A stretch of 35,862 nt of DNA from assembly GCA_902601235.1 (NCBI GenBank), contig CACKMG010000009.1:1-35862 (forward strand), given 5' to 3'. How positions within the stretch are numbered: the first letter of the stretch is position 1; each line of letters begins with the position of its first letter. The translations under genes were made by a program, and so were the position numbers. Under the pieces are notes generated by a model. The model was not told the DNA's origin, did not search any database, and worked only from the letters and a program-made list of their open reading frames with translations. Source of the DNA: an uncultured Pelagibacteraceae bacterium. Lineage in GTDB: Bacteria; Pseudomonadota; Alphaproteobacteria; Pelagibacterales; Pelagibacteraceae. Shown in pieces: positions 20,347 to 26,710 of the stretch.

Positions 20347-20687
20347 TATCTAATTTTTTCAAGTTCTCGAAATAAAGTTTCTTTTATATTTTTAAATTCA
20401 TTGTTTAACATACTTGGTTTGCTTATCACAAGATATGAATAACCAAAATTAATTGAAATTTTCTTTACTGCATCATTCACAATGTTTCTAAGGCGTCTCT
20501 TTATAAAATTTCTCTTAACAGCATTACCAATTTTTTTTTTTACTGAAAATGAGATATTCAAATTCTTGTTATCTTTATTTTTTAATGATCCAAAAAAAAT
20601 AGTGACGTATTTATTTGAAATCTTGTTTTTTTTTAAAAGACTTTTGAAGTCCTCATTATTAGAAAGAGCAACAATCTTGCTTTTCAT
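20346..20687 (-). CDS. rnpA: Ribonuclease P protein component
   Basis: A 113-residue basic protein that assists the RNase P RNA in 5' maturation of tRNAs. The diagnostic RNR-type motif is [17 protein letters not shown], preceded by [10 protein letters not shown]; the N-terminal part has the expected divergent helix and strand. It lies ten bases downstream of rpmH, the nearly universal rpmH-rnpA arrangement, and shares one base with yidD. Confidence 0.96.
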   Translation of the reverse strand: MKSKIVALSNNEDFKSLLKKNKISNKYVTIFFGSLKNKDNKNLNISFSVKKKIGNAVKRNFIKRRLRNIVNDAVKKISINFGYSYLVISKPSMLNNEFKNIKETLFRELEKIR

Positions 20688-20697
20688 TTTATTCAGA

Positions 20698-20859
20698 TTA
20701 TTTTCTTTTTCTTCTCATCGTTGAAGACACAGTTAAATGTTTTCTTTTACGTTGCCTACGTCTTTTGAGAAGTTTTCTTCCACCTTTAGTTTTCATTTTT
20801 GACCGAAAACCATGTTTTTTTTTCCTTTTACCAAATTTTCTTTGTAGTGTTCTTTTCAT
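20698..20859 (-). CDS. rpmH: 50S ribosomal protein L34
   Basis: A 53-residue, highly basic protein starting MKRTLQRKFGKRKKKHGFRS and containing the L34 signature MKTKGGRKLLKRRR. It sits ten bases upstream of rnpA, as expected. Most L34 proteins are 44-46 residues; this one has extra C-terminal residues (TVSSTMRRKRK) and an N-terminus less like the usual TFQPS form. The start is the ATG at 20859-20857. A good promoter lies upstream at 20898-20926. Confidence 0.94.
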   Translation of the reverse strand: MKRTLQRKFGKRKKKHGFRSKMKTKGGRKLLKRRRQRKRKHLTVSSTMRRKRK

Positions 20860-20897
20860 AATTCTAATTTAGTTAGATGTATTAATAAATTGCGCTC

Positions 20898-20926
20898 TTT
20901 ATATTAACTAAATTAAAAAATAGCAA
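20898..20926 (-). promoter_or_regulatory. Putative rpmH operon promoter
   Basis: On the minus strand TTGCTA (20926-20921) and TATAAA (20903-20898) are separated by exactly 17 bases, giving a start near 20891 and a leader of about 32 bases before the rpmH ATG. It would drive rpmH-rnpA-yidD-yidC and possibly the genes behind them. A+T-rich background lowers certainty. Confidence 0.55.
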
Positions 20927-20956
20927 ACAGAAGATATATGAATAATATATTGATTT

Positions 20957-21679
20957 ATGGAAAAATCTAAAAAAATTAAATTATTTATTGGATTATCTTA
21001 CATAATATTGGTTGGTACATTCTTATACATTCTTTTGTCCAAATTTAGCATTCAACAACTGACTTCATATGAATTTATTAAAGAAAATACAAATTATTTA
21101 TCTGAATTAAAAAAAAATAATTTATTTTTATTATCATTATCTTTTTTATTTTTTACAATCTTATGGGTATTCCCTTTTTTAGGTTTCGGGTCAATTATAG
21201 CATTGCTTGGAGGCTACTTATTAGGACAAGCTTTAGGCACTTTAGTTGTAGTTTTAGGATTAACTATAGGAGCAACATTTTTGTATCTTTTTGGAAATTT
21301 TTTTTTAAAGGAATTAATACGAGAAAAATTTTTAAATAAATTTGAAAATTTAGAGTCAAAATTTAAAAAGTCCGAGTTTCATTATCTATTGATTTACCGT
21401 TTCTGTGGTGGAGTGCCTTGGCAAATTAGTTGTGTCCTTCCAGCTATTTTTGACGTAAAAACAAGTAATTTTTTCTTTGCGACCTTAATAGGAATTATAC
21501 CCCAAATATTTTTAGTAGTTTCTATTGGATCAGGTTTGGAAAAAGTGATTGAAAATAATTTAGATGCTCCGAGAATAATTGACATAATAACTTTACCAGA
21601 TATTTATATCCCTATAGTCATTTTTGTATGTTTAGTTATAGTTACAATTTTTTTAAGAAAGCTTTTTTATAAAAAATAA
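20957..21679 (+). CDS. TVP38/TMEM64 (VTT/SNARE-associated) family membrane protein
   Basis: A 240-residue inner-membrane protein of the VTT (DedA-related) superfamily. Hydrophobic segments lie at the N-terminus (LFIGLSYIILVGTFLYILL), in the FFTILWVFPFLGFG region, and at the C-terminus. Re-entrant-loop signatures include GGYLLGQALGTL and YRFCGGVPWQISC, where YR-F-P-type residues of the family occur (here Gly-Val-Pro). Family members are proposed lipid or proton-coupled transporters; the substrate here is unknown. It stands alone, diverging from rpmH by 97 bases. Confidence 0.87.
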   Translation: MEKSKKIKLFIGLSYIILVGTFLYILLSKFSIQQLTSYEFIKENTNYLSELKKNNLFLLSLSFLFFTILWVFPFLGFGSIIALLGGYLLGQALGTLVVVLGLTIGATFLYLFGNFFLKELIREKFLNKFENLESKFKKSEFHYLLIYRFCGGVPWQISCVLPAIFDVKTSNFFFATLIGIIPQIFLVVSIGSGLEKVIENNLDAPRIIDIITLPDIYIPIVIFVCLVIVTIFLRKLFYKK

Positions 21680-21783
21680 TTTCTACGATCCGTTTAATAA
21701 CCTCAAAATTAATAATTTCTAATCGTCAGTTTTACTTTTAAACTATTGGAGTAATACAACTAAAAAGCTATATTTGCTTATTA

Positions 21784-21811
21784 TTGCCATATTATTTTAT
21801 TAGTTTATAAA
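21784..21811 (+). promoter_or_regulatory. Putative promoter of the dcd-murA-hisD-infA unit
   Basis: TTGCCA (21784-21789) and TATAAA (21806-21811) are separated by 16 bases, placing a start near 21818, only about nine bases before the ATG at 21827. The remaining part of the 147-base gap after the VTT gene shows no other feature I can name. Confidence 0.42.
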
Positions 21812-21826
21812 CAATCAAAAAAAACT

Positions 21827-22132
21827 ATGAAAATTTATACAAAAATAATTTTAGATAAAGATGATAACTTAATTTATGAGGAATCTATAGATTATTTTGG
21901 TAAAATTAAGAACGCCATGGGTATCCATTATGACTATGATTCAACTCGCAGTGCTAAGAGAATGGAAAAGCAAGCTAAACGTGAAAAAAAACTAGCTGAA
22001 AGAAAAGCAAAAAGAGAAGAAAAATTATTAAAAGAGGGAACAAAAAAAAAAGATGAAAAGAAAAGACCTTTGGATTCATCAGTGCCATTGTCGCTTGAGG
22101 CACTAACTGCTCCAAATAAAGATGAATCTTAA
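21827..22132 (+). CDS. Small protein with basic coiled C-terminal half, unknown function
   Basis: A 101-residue protein. The first half (MKIYTKIILDKDDNLIYEES) looks like a short beta-hairpin unit followed by the motif YFGKIKNAMG; the middle is a continuous charged helix rich in Lys, Glu and Arg (RMEKQAKREKKLAERKAKRE); the tail is Pro/Ser-containing. The charged helix could bind RNA, ribosomes or acidic membranes. It has a plausible promoter in front and overlaps the next small gene by 11 bases. I do not recognise the family, although the start looks like a phage-tail-fibre-independent conserved hypothetical; function is unknown. Confidence 0.7.
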   Translation: MKIYTKIILDKDDNLIYEESIDYFGKIKNAMGIHYDYDSTRSAKRMEKQAKREKKLAERKAKREEKLLKEGTKKKDEKKRPLDSSVPLSLEALTAPNKDES

Positions 22133-22232
22133 GATTAAGCTAAGAAAAGAAAAAGAGGCATTAGCTTTACGTAAAAATCTTAAAAAAAGAAAATATTTTC
22201 AAAAAAAAAATAAAAAGAAAAATGATACTTAA
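22122..22232 (+). CDS. Very small basic protein upstream of dcd/murA
   Basis: A 36-residue frame with ATG at 22122 and TAA at 22230-22232. The product starts MNLKIKLRKEKEALALRKN and continues as an almost pure Lys/Arg helix. It overlaps the preceding gene by 11 bases and the dcd start by 11 bases, so translation would be coupled on both sides. Short Arg/Lys-rich proteins with an A-L-R-x-N-L-x-x-R-K pattern are, from memory, found beside murA in other alphaproteobacteria, and this one has A-L-R-K-N-L-K-K-R-K. That resemblance and the lack of a gap are the main support; poly-A-rich DNA could also produce such a frame by chance. Confidence 0.55.
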   Translation: MNLKIKLRKEKEALALRKNLKKRKYFQKKNKKKNDT

Positions 22233-22773
22233 CGATAAACAAATTAAAAGATTAGCCAAAGAAGAAGAAATGATAAGTCCATATGTTGGTGAGAATGTTT
22301 CAAAAGGCATTAGTCATGGGCAAGATTCGATGGGGTATACTTTACGCTGTGGCTCGGAATTCAAAATATTTACTAATATTAAGGGAGCTACTGCTGATCC
22401 AAAAAATTTCAGTGAAGACAATTTTATTACAGTAAAAAATGAAGAGTCTATTTTAATACCGCCCAATAGTTTTGCACTCGCCGCGAGTCTCGAATATTTT
22501 AAAATGCCAAGAAATGTTACAGGTCTTGTTACGGCAAAATCAACGTATGCACGATGTGGTCTAGGTGTACCACCTACTGTGTTAGAGGCAGGTTGGCACG
22601 GCGTTTTGGTGCTCGAATTTTCAAACCACACAAGTAATAGTATTAGATTGTACGCAAATAGTGGAGCAGCGCAGATACTTTTTTTTCAAGGAGACCAACC
22701 AGAAATATCTTATGCTGATAGAAATGGACGTTATCAAAACCAAGTAGGAATTACTTTAGCAAAATCAAAATAA
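22222..22773 (+). CDS. dcd: dCTP deaminase
   Basis: Deaminates dCTP to dUTP, the precursor route to dTTP. The 183-residue trimeric-dUTPase-fold protein has GYTLRCGSEF near residue 38, the phosphate-binding VTAKSTYARCGL (family form GKSSLARLG), and the catalytic Glu122 in PTVLEAGWHG, followed by LVLEFSNHT and GAAQILFF. The KSTYARCG form is a divergent version of the motif seen in several alphaproteobacterial Dcd proteins. A bifunctional deaminase/dUTPase cannot be excluded. It precedes murA by five bases. Confidence 0.93.
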   Translation: MILNDKQIKRLAKEEEMISPYVGENVSKGISHGQDSMGYTLRCGSEFKIFTNIKGATADPKNFSEDNFITVKNEESILIPPNSFALAASLEYFKMPRNVTGLVTAKSTYARCGLGVPPTVLEAGWHGVLVLEFSNHTSNSIRLYANSGAAQILFFQGDQPEISYADRNGRYQNQVGITLAKSK

Positions 22774-22778
22774 TTTAA

Positions 22779-24038
22779 ATGGATAAATTTTTGATCAATG
22801 GTCCCTGTAAAATCAAGGGAAAAGTTAAAATTTCTGGCTCCAAGAACAGTTCGCTGGGTATTCTTGCAGCAACTTTATTATTTGACAAACCAGTAGTTGT
22901 TAAAAATTTACCAAGAGTACAAGATATAAGAAGTATGCTTTATTTATTAAAATCTCTTGGATCAAAAATAATTTTATCGAAAGATAATAGAACTGTAAAA
23001 ATAATAAATAGAAAAAGAATGAAAACTTTTTGCGATTACGCTATCGTAAAAAAAATGAGAGGATCTTTTTTGGTTTTAGGACCGTTAATTTCAAAATTTA
23101 ACAAAGCTAAAATATCAATGCCTGGCGGTTGTCTAATCGGCGCGAGACCCGTTAATTATCATTTAGCTGCATTAAAAAAATTAGGTATGAATTTTGATAT
23201 CAAGAATGGATACATTATGGCCCAATCAAAAGGAAGATTAAAAGGTAGTCAAATAAAGTTTGCTAAAGTAAGTGTCGGAGCTACAACTAATACGATTCTT
23301 GCAGCGTGCTTGGCGAAAGGGACCACACACATCAAGTTAGCAGCTCGAGAACCTGAAATTTTTGATCTTACACAATTTCTAAATAAAGCTGGTGCAAATA
23401 TAAAATGGTCTGGAAGAACTTGTACAGTTGTAGGAGTAAATTCTTTATCACAAACAACTTATACTGTGATGTCTGATCGAATAGAGGCTGGGACTTTTAG
23501 TGTGGCCGCAACACTGGCGAAGGGAAATCTTGAAATAATAAATTTTAATCCTAAAATCATTGAAACCGAACTTAAATTATTAAAAAAAGCTGGAGCAAGA
23601 ATTAAGCAAGGAAACAATAAAATTTTTATTAGTGGACCTGAAAAAATAAAACCAATTAAGAATATCGAAACGAAAGAATGGCCTGGTGTAGCTACTGATA
23701 TGCAATCGCAATTTATGGTTTTAATGTGTATGGCAAATGGAAAAAGCATTATAACTGAAAATATTTTTGAAAATAGATTTCTTCATGTTGGAGAGCTTCA
23801 AAGACTTGGAGCTACTATAAGAATTCAAAAAAATAAAGCGATAATTGAGGGTAATACAAAATTTATCGGTGCAGAATTAATGTCTAGTGATTTGAGAGCC
23901 TCAGTTGCTTTAGTTTTAGCTGCAATGGTTTCGAGTGGCAAATCTATAATAAATAGAATTTATCATTTAGATAGAGGTTATGAAAACCTAGAAAATAAAC
24001 TAAGAAATATTGGTGTTAAAATAAGACGAGTAAAATAA
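22779..24038 (+). CDS. murA: UDP-N-acetylglucosamine 1-carboxyvinyltransferase
   Basis: First committed enzyme of peptidoglycan synthesis; transfers enolpyruvate from PEP to UDP-GlcNAc. The 419-residue protein has the SGSKNSS motif with Lys22, the catalytic cysteine at position 118 in MPGGCLIGARPV (the fosfomycin-sensitive form), and the UDP-GlcNAc-binding segments DRIEAGTF and WPGVATDMQSQF. Late motifs are ENIFENRFLHVGEL and SSDLRASVALVLAAM. Its stop codon overlaps the start of the DUF2948 gene (TAATG). Confidence 0.98.
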   Translation: MDKFLINGPCKIKGKVKISGSKNSSLGILAATLLFDKPVVVKNLPRVQDIRSMLYLLKSLGSKIILSKDNRTVKIINRKRMKTFCDYAIVKKMRGSFLVLGPLISKFNKAKISMPGGCLIGARPVNYHLAALKKLGMNFDIKNGYIMAQSKGRLKGSQIKFAKVSVGATTNTILAACLAKGTTHIKLAAREPEIFDLTQFLNKAGANIKWSGRTCTVVGVNSLSQTTYTVMSDRIEAGTFSVAATLAKGNLEIINFNPKIIETELKLLKKAGARIKQGNNKIFISGPEKIKPIKNIETKEWPGVATDMQSQFMVLMCMANGKSIITENIFENRFLHVGELQRLGATIRIQKNKAIIEGNTKFIGAELMSSDLRASVALVLAAMVSSGKSIINRIYHLDRGYENLENKLRNIGVKIRRVK

Positions 24039-24439
24039 TGGATGAGAAAAAGTACCAAAAAAAAATTATTGCCAATGACAGAGATGGTCTCACACTGATT
24101 TCGGCTTTATTGAATTCTGCTAAGATCAAAGTATCAGAAATGAAATATCTACCATCAAATAAAATATTTTTGTTGTCAGCGAAAAGATCCAGCATTGAAA
24201 ATGAAAAGGGTAGTAAAGAAATAAATTCTATCTGCCGCGTTGATCATGTTTCAAAAGTTAAGTCAAAAAATATTAATCAAAAAAACCATGATTTGACTTT
24301 AGAGTTAATCGCAATAGATTATTTAAAAAATAAAGAAAATTTTGAAATTAATTTGATTTTCAAAAATAATGCTCATATAGCTTTAAGCACTGAATTAATT
24401 GATATTACATTGGAAGATCAAATAGAAAATGAAAAATAA
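24038..24439 (+). CDS. DUF2948 family protein
   Basis: A 133-residue protein between murA and hisD, the position in which alphaproteobacteria keep a DUF2948 gene. The product fits that family: an N-terminal DRDGLTLISALLNSAKIKVS helix region, the strand motif MKYLPSNKIFLLSAKRS, ICRVDHVSKVKSKNI, then LELIAIDYL and a C-terminal IALSTELIDITLED. The fold appears to be mixed alpha/beta and cytoplasmic. Its function is unknown; the shared single-base junctions with both neighbours suggest constitutive co-translation. Confidence 0.82.
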   Translation: MDEKKYQKKIIANDRDGLTLISALLNSAKIKVSEMKYLPSNKIFLLSAKRSSIENEKGSKEINSICRVDHVSKVKSKNINQKNHDLTLELIAIDYLKNKENFEINLIFKNNAHIALSTELIDITLEDQIENEK

Positions 24440-25716
24440 TGAAGATATTAGATAGTAACAAAAAAAATTTTTATAATCAACTCGACAAAATTTTAGATGC
24501 AAGAAAAGTAGTCGATAAATCTACTTTAAGAATTGTAGAGAAGATAATAAATGATGTTCGTAAAAATAAAGATAAGGCCCTAATTAGATACGAAAAACGC
24601 TTTAATGGCAATTCTAAAATTATTCCAGATAATAAAGATATATTAAAAGCTATAAAATTAGTTGATCCAAAAATTAAAAAAGCAATCGATGAGACATGTA
24701 AAAGGGTGAAAGATTGGCATATAAAACAAAAACCTAAAGATATTTTTTATAAGGATAATTTTAATAATAAATTTTATTATAAGAATAAAGCTATCAATAG
24801 TGCTGCTTGTTACGTCCCTGGAAATTTACCATCAACTCTTATTATGTGTGCAACACCCGCGATCATCGCAGGTGTAAAAAGAATTGTCTTATGTACTCCA
24901 AGTTTAAATGGGAAGATTAATGGATCAGTTTATTACACAGCTAAAAAACTTGGGATAAAAGAATATTATAGCTTAAGTGGCGCATCTGCAATTATGGCAT
25001 TAGCGATGGGTACAAAAAAAGTAAGAGCAGTAAATAAGATTGTAGGACCAGGTTCTAAATGGGTCGCTTTAAGTAAAAAATTTGTATTTTTGGAGGGTTT
25101 GTGTGGAATTGAATCAGCTAATTATGGGCCTAGTGAGATACTTTGCATAGGGGACTCTTCATCTTCACCAGAAACCACTGCATCAAGCATGATTGCTCAA
25201 AGCGAACACGATACTGATGCAATGGCAATATTATTGTCAAAGAGCAAAGAATTGATAAAGAAAACCAAATCTGCAATTTATAAACAATTAAAAAACCTTC
25301 CTAGGAAAAAAATAGCAAGTAAAAGTTTGAAAAAAAATGGGCTTTTAATTCATGTTCCAAATGACAAAGACATTATTAATCTTATAAACCACATAGCTCC
25401 AGAACACATCGAGATCACGTTGAAAAAATATAAAAAATATTTAAATAAAAAAATAATTGCGGGAAGTATTTGTATCGGACCATATAGCAGTATGGGACTG
25501 AGTGACTATGGTCCTCAAAATCATAATTTATCAACTCACGGAAGCGCAAAATTTTCCTCTGGTTTGGGTGTAAAAGATTTTATAACTCAAACTAGTTATA
25601 ATGAACTAAGTAAAAAAGGAGTTGCAAAGCTTGGAAAGAGTGGCATATTGTTGAGCGAGATAGAAAGTTTAATGGGTCACAATATATCTATAAAAAAAAG
25701 AATGGAGAAGAAATAA
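24439..25716 (+). CDS. hisD: Histidinol dehydrogenase
   Basis: Performs the last two oxidations of histidine synthesis, L-histidinol to L-histidine, with NAD and zinc. The 425-residue protein keeps the zinc-ligand Gln and His in AQSEHDTDA, the later ligand Asp in [16 protein letters not shown], a C-terminal His in MGHNISIK and the catalytic Glu-His pair in [10 protein letters not shown]. The NAD/substrate segment reads [11 protein letters not shown] where most enzymes have a D-M-x-A-GPSE form, and GPGSKW where GPGN is usual, so it is a divergent HisD. A paralogous alcohol dehydrogenase function is possible, but the murA-DUF2948-hisD-infA context supports HisD. Confidence 0.9.
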   Translation: MKILDSNKKNFYNQLDKILDARKVVDKSTLRIVEKIINDVRKNKDKALIRYEKRFNGNSKIIPDNKDILKAIKLVDPKIKKAIDETCKRVKDWHIKQKPKDIFYKDNFNNKFYYKNKAINSAACYVPGNLPSTLIMCATPAIIAGVKRIVLCTPSLNGKINGSVYYTAKKLGIKEYYSLSGASAIMALAMGTKKVRAVNKIVGPGSKWVALSKKFVFLEGLCGIESANYGPSEILCIGDSSSSPETTASSMIAQSEHDTDAMAILLSKSKELIKKTKSAIYKQLKNLPRKKIASKSLKKNGLLIHVPNDKDIINLINHIAPEHIEITLKKYKKYLNKKIIAGSICIGPYSSMGLSDYGPQNHNLSTHGSAKFSSGLGVKDFITQTSYNELSKKGVAKLGKSGILLSEIESLMGHNISIKKRMEKK

Positions 25717-25717
25717 A

Positions 25718-25936
25718 TTGGCTAAAGAGCAAAATATTTTTGAAATTAAAGGAAAAGTTTCTGAGATGCTTCCCAACGCCATGTTTCGCGTTATCCTTGA
25801 AAATGGACATACAGTTGTGGCGCACACGGCAGGAAAATTAAAAAAAAATAGAATAAGAATATTACAAGGTGATAATGTGACCGTCGAAATCTCCGGTTAT
25901 GATACTAGTAAAGGGCGTATAGTGTATAGAGGTTAA
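25718..25936 (+). CDS. infA: Translation initiation factor IF-1
   Basis: A 72-residue OB-fold protein that binds the ribosomal A site during initiation. Its sequence is close to the bacterial consensus: [38 protein letters not shown] and [18 protein letters not shown]. The start codon is TTG (25718-25720), which is needed for the standard MAKE N-terminus; a strong Shine-Dalgarno, GGAGAAG (25704-25710), ends seven bases before it and compensates for the weak start. The gene begins one base after the hisD stop. tRNA-Phe follows 12 bases after the stop codon. Confidence 0.98.
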   Translation: MAKEQNIFEIKGKVSEMLPNAMFRVILENGHTVVAHTAGKLKKNRIRILQGDNVTVEISGYDTSKGRIVYRG

Positions 25937-25948
25937 GAATATAAATAT

Positions 25949-26022
25949 GCGACGGTGGTGTATGTGGTCGGCACGAGCGCCTGAAAAGCGCTAGGTTGTT
26001 AGTTCGATTCTAACCCGTCGCA
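25949..26022 (+). tRNA. tRNA-Phe (anticodon GAA)
   Basis: Acceptor strands GCGACGG (25949-25955) and CCGTCGC (26015-26021) pair fully, with discriminator A at 26022. The anticodon stem AGCGC/GCGCT encloses loop CTGAAAA with anticodon GAA at 25983-25985. The T arm is GTTAG-TTCGATT-CTAAC, and the D arm is GTGT/GCAC with a GG pair in the loop. CCA is not encoded (A is followed by CCG). It lies just behind infA and is probably cut from the same transcript. Confidence 0.95.
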
Positions 26023-26051
26023 CCGTCTCGATGTCCATTTTGGCAATAAAA

Positions 26052-26071
26052 ATGTTTAGTCGATTAAACAT
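26052..26071 (+). other. Short inverted repeat between tRNA-Phe and the cold-shock gene
   Basis: ATGTTTA (26052-26058) and TAAACAT (26065-26071) form a 7-base-pair, A+T-rich hairpin with a six-base loop. No T-run follows directly, so it is a poor intrinsic terminator; it could be a weak terminator of the infA/tRNA-Phe transcript or part of the cold-shock leader. Confidence 0.3.
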
Positions 26072-26131
26072 CTTGAATTTTAAAAAAAAATAATTTAATT
26101 TTTTTATAATAATAAATACGAGGTAATAAAA

Positions 26132-26347
26132 ATGACTAAGTTAAATGGCACCGTCAAGTGGTTCAATTCAAAGAAAGGATTTGGATTCATTGAAAGGGAA
26201 GATAAAGAAAAAGATGTTTTTGTTCACGCTTCAGCTGTCAAAGAGGCTGGACTTCGTTTCCTTCAGGAAGGAGATAAGATTTCTTTTGAGCTTCAAGACG
26301 GTCCCAAGGGTCCTAGTGCAGTGAATTTAGAGAAAAAAGAATCTTAA
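26132..26347 (+). CDS. CspA-family cold-shock protein
   Basis: A 71-residue single OB-fold nucleic-acid chaperone. RNP1 is GFGFIE and RNP2 is VFVHASAV, preceded by GTVKWFNSKKG; these bind single-stranded RNA or DNA. A good Shine-Dalgarno, GAGG (26120-26123), stands eight bases before the ATG, and TATAAT (26105-26110) is a candidate -10 without a matching -35. A strong intrinsic terminator follows the gene, so it is a single-gene transcript. Which of the organism's Csp paralogues this is, and whether it is cold-induced, cannot be told. Confidence 0.95.
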   Translation: MTKLNGTVKWFNSKKGFGFIEREDKEKDVFVHASAVKEAGLRFLQEGDKISFELQDGPKGPSAVNLEKKES

Positions 26348-26371
26348 ATCACGAATTTCTAGAATTATTGA

Positions 26372-26409
26372 GGACGTAGATTTATTAAATTAATTTACGT
26401 CCTTTTTAA
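26372..26409 (+). terminator. Rho-independent terminator of the cold-shock gene
   Basis: GGACGTAGATT (26372-26382) pairs with AATTTACGTCC (26392-26402) as an 11-base-pair stem with one G-T pair and a nine-base loop, followed at once by TTTTT (26403-26407). It begins 24 bases after the stop codon of the cold-shock gene. Confidence 0.88.
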
Positions 26410-26455
26410 TTAATACTTGCAATATCAAATATTTTGTCTAAAAGGCCTCTAAGTT

Positions 26456-26569
26456 ATGCAAATGTTAAATAAAAACACTGATATTAAAAGTACTTTGAGA
26501 AATGTTCTTAAAGTAAGTAATAGAGGTGTGCATAATCATCATTTCCACGCTAGCTATGCTAGCAAATAA
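26456..26569 (+). CDS. Candidate His-rich leader peptide upstream of tRNA-His/hisS
   Basis: A 37-residue frame begins MQMLNKNTDIKS and ends RGVHNHHFHASYASK. Four of six consecutive codons (26531-26548) are His, an unusual density just upstream of tRNA-His and the hisS-hisZ-hisG operon, as in classical his attenuation leaders. Two inverted repeats lie within the ORF: TACTTTGAG/CTTAAAGTA (26491-26499 with 26507-26515, nine pairs) and GCTAGC-TAT-GCTAGC (26549-26563), the latter directly behind the His codons. Only a weak AAGG precedes the ATG, and a poor promoter (TTGCAA at 26417, TAAAAG at 26439) is seen. No stem with a T-run follows, so a classical attenuator terminator is missing. The stretch could instead be a structured small RNA. 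Confidence 0.42.
   Translation: MQMLNKNTDIKSTLRNVLKVSNRGVHNHHFHASYASK
26491..26563 (+). promoter_or_regulatory. Paired hairpins in the 5' region of the his unit
   Basis: Two stem-loops lie between the cold-shock terminator and tRNA-His: a nine-base-pair stem with loop AAATGTT (26491-26515) and the compact repeat GCTAGC-TAT-GCTAGC (26549-26563). The 212 bases from 26410 to 26621 hold no other recognisable gene, which is long for a genome where most gaps are under 30 bases, so the structure is likely to be transcribed and functional. This is inference. Confidence 0.45.
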
Positions 26570-26621
26570 TCATTTAAAAATTTAAATTTAATATTAATTA
26601 GTATAAAAGAATAAAAGATAT

Positions 26622-26695
26622 GCAGCCGTAGCTCAGCTGGTGGTAGCACCTGATTGTGATTCAGGGGGTCGGTGGTTCGAGTCCACCCGGCTGTA
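26622..26695 (+). tRNA. tRNA-His (anticodon GTG) without encoded G-1
   Basis: Acceptor strands GCAGCCG (26622-26628) and CGGCTGT (26688-26694) pair with a G1-U72 wobble at the end, and the discriminator is A73 (26695). The anticodon stem CCTGA/TCAGG holds loop TTGTGAT with GTG at 26657-26659. The T arm is GGTGG-TTCGAGT-CCACC. The base before G1 is T, so the G-1 found in nearly all other tRNA-His is not encoded; CCA is not encoded either. A possible -10, TATAAA (26602-26607), suggests it may have its own promoter. hisS starts 16 bases downstream. Confidence 0.94.
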
Positions 26696-26710
26696 CGCCA
26701 AAAAGGTCAA

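Noticed and set aside
26549..26563. GCTAGC repeat as an intrinsic terminator
   Set aside because: The six-base-pair stem is followed by AAATAATC, not a T-run, so it does not meet the criteria for a Rho-independent terminator.
26672..26710. N-terminal extension of HisS
   Set aside because: It lies within the tRNA-His T arm and acceptor; the family-like start is at 26711.
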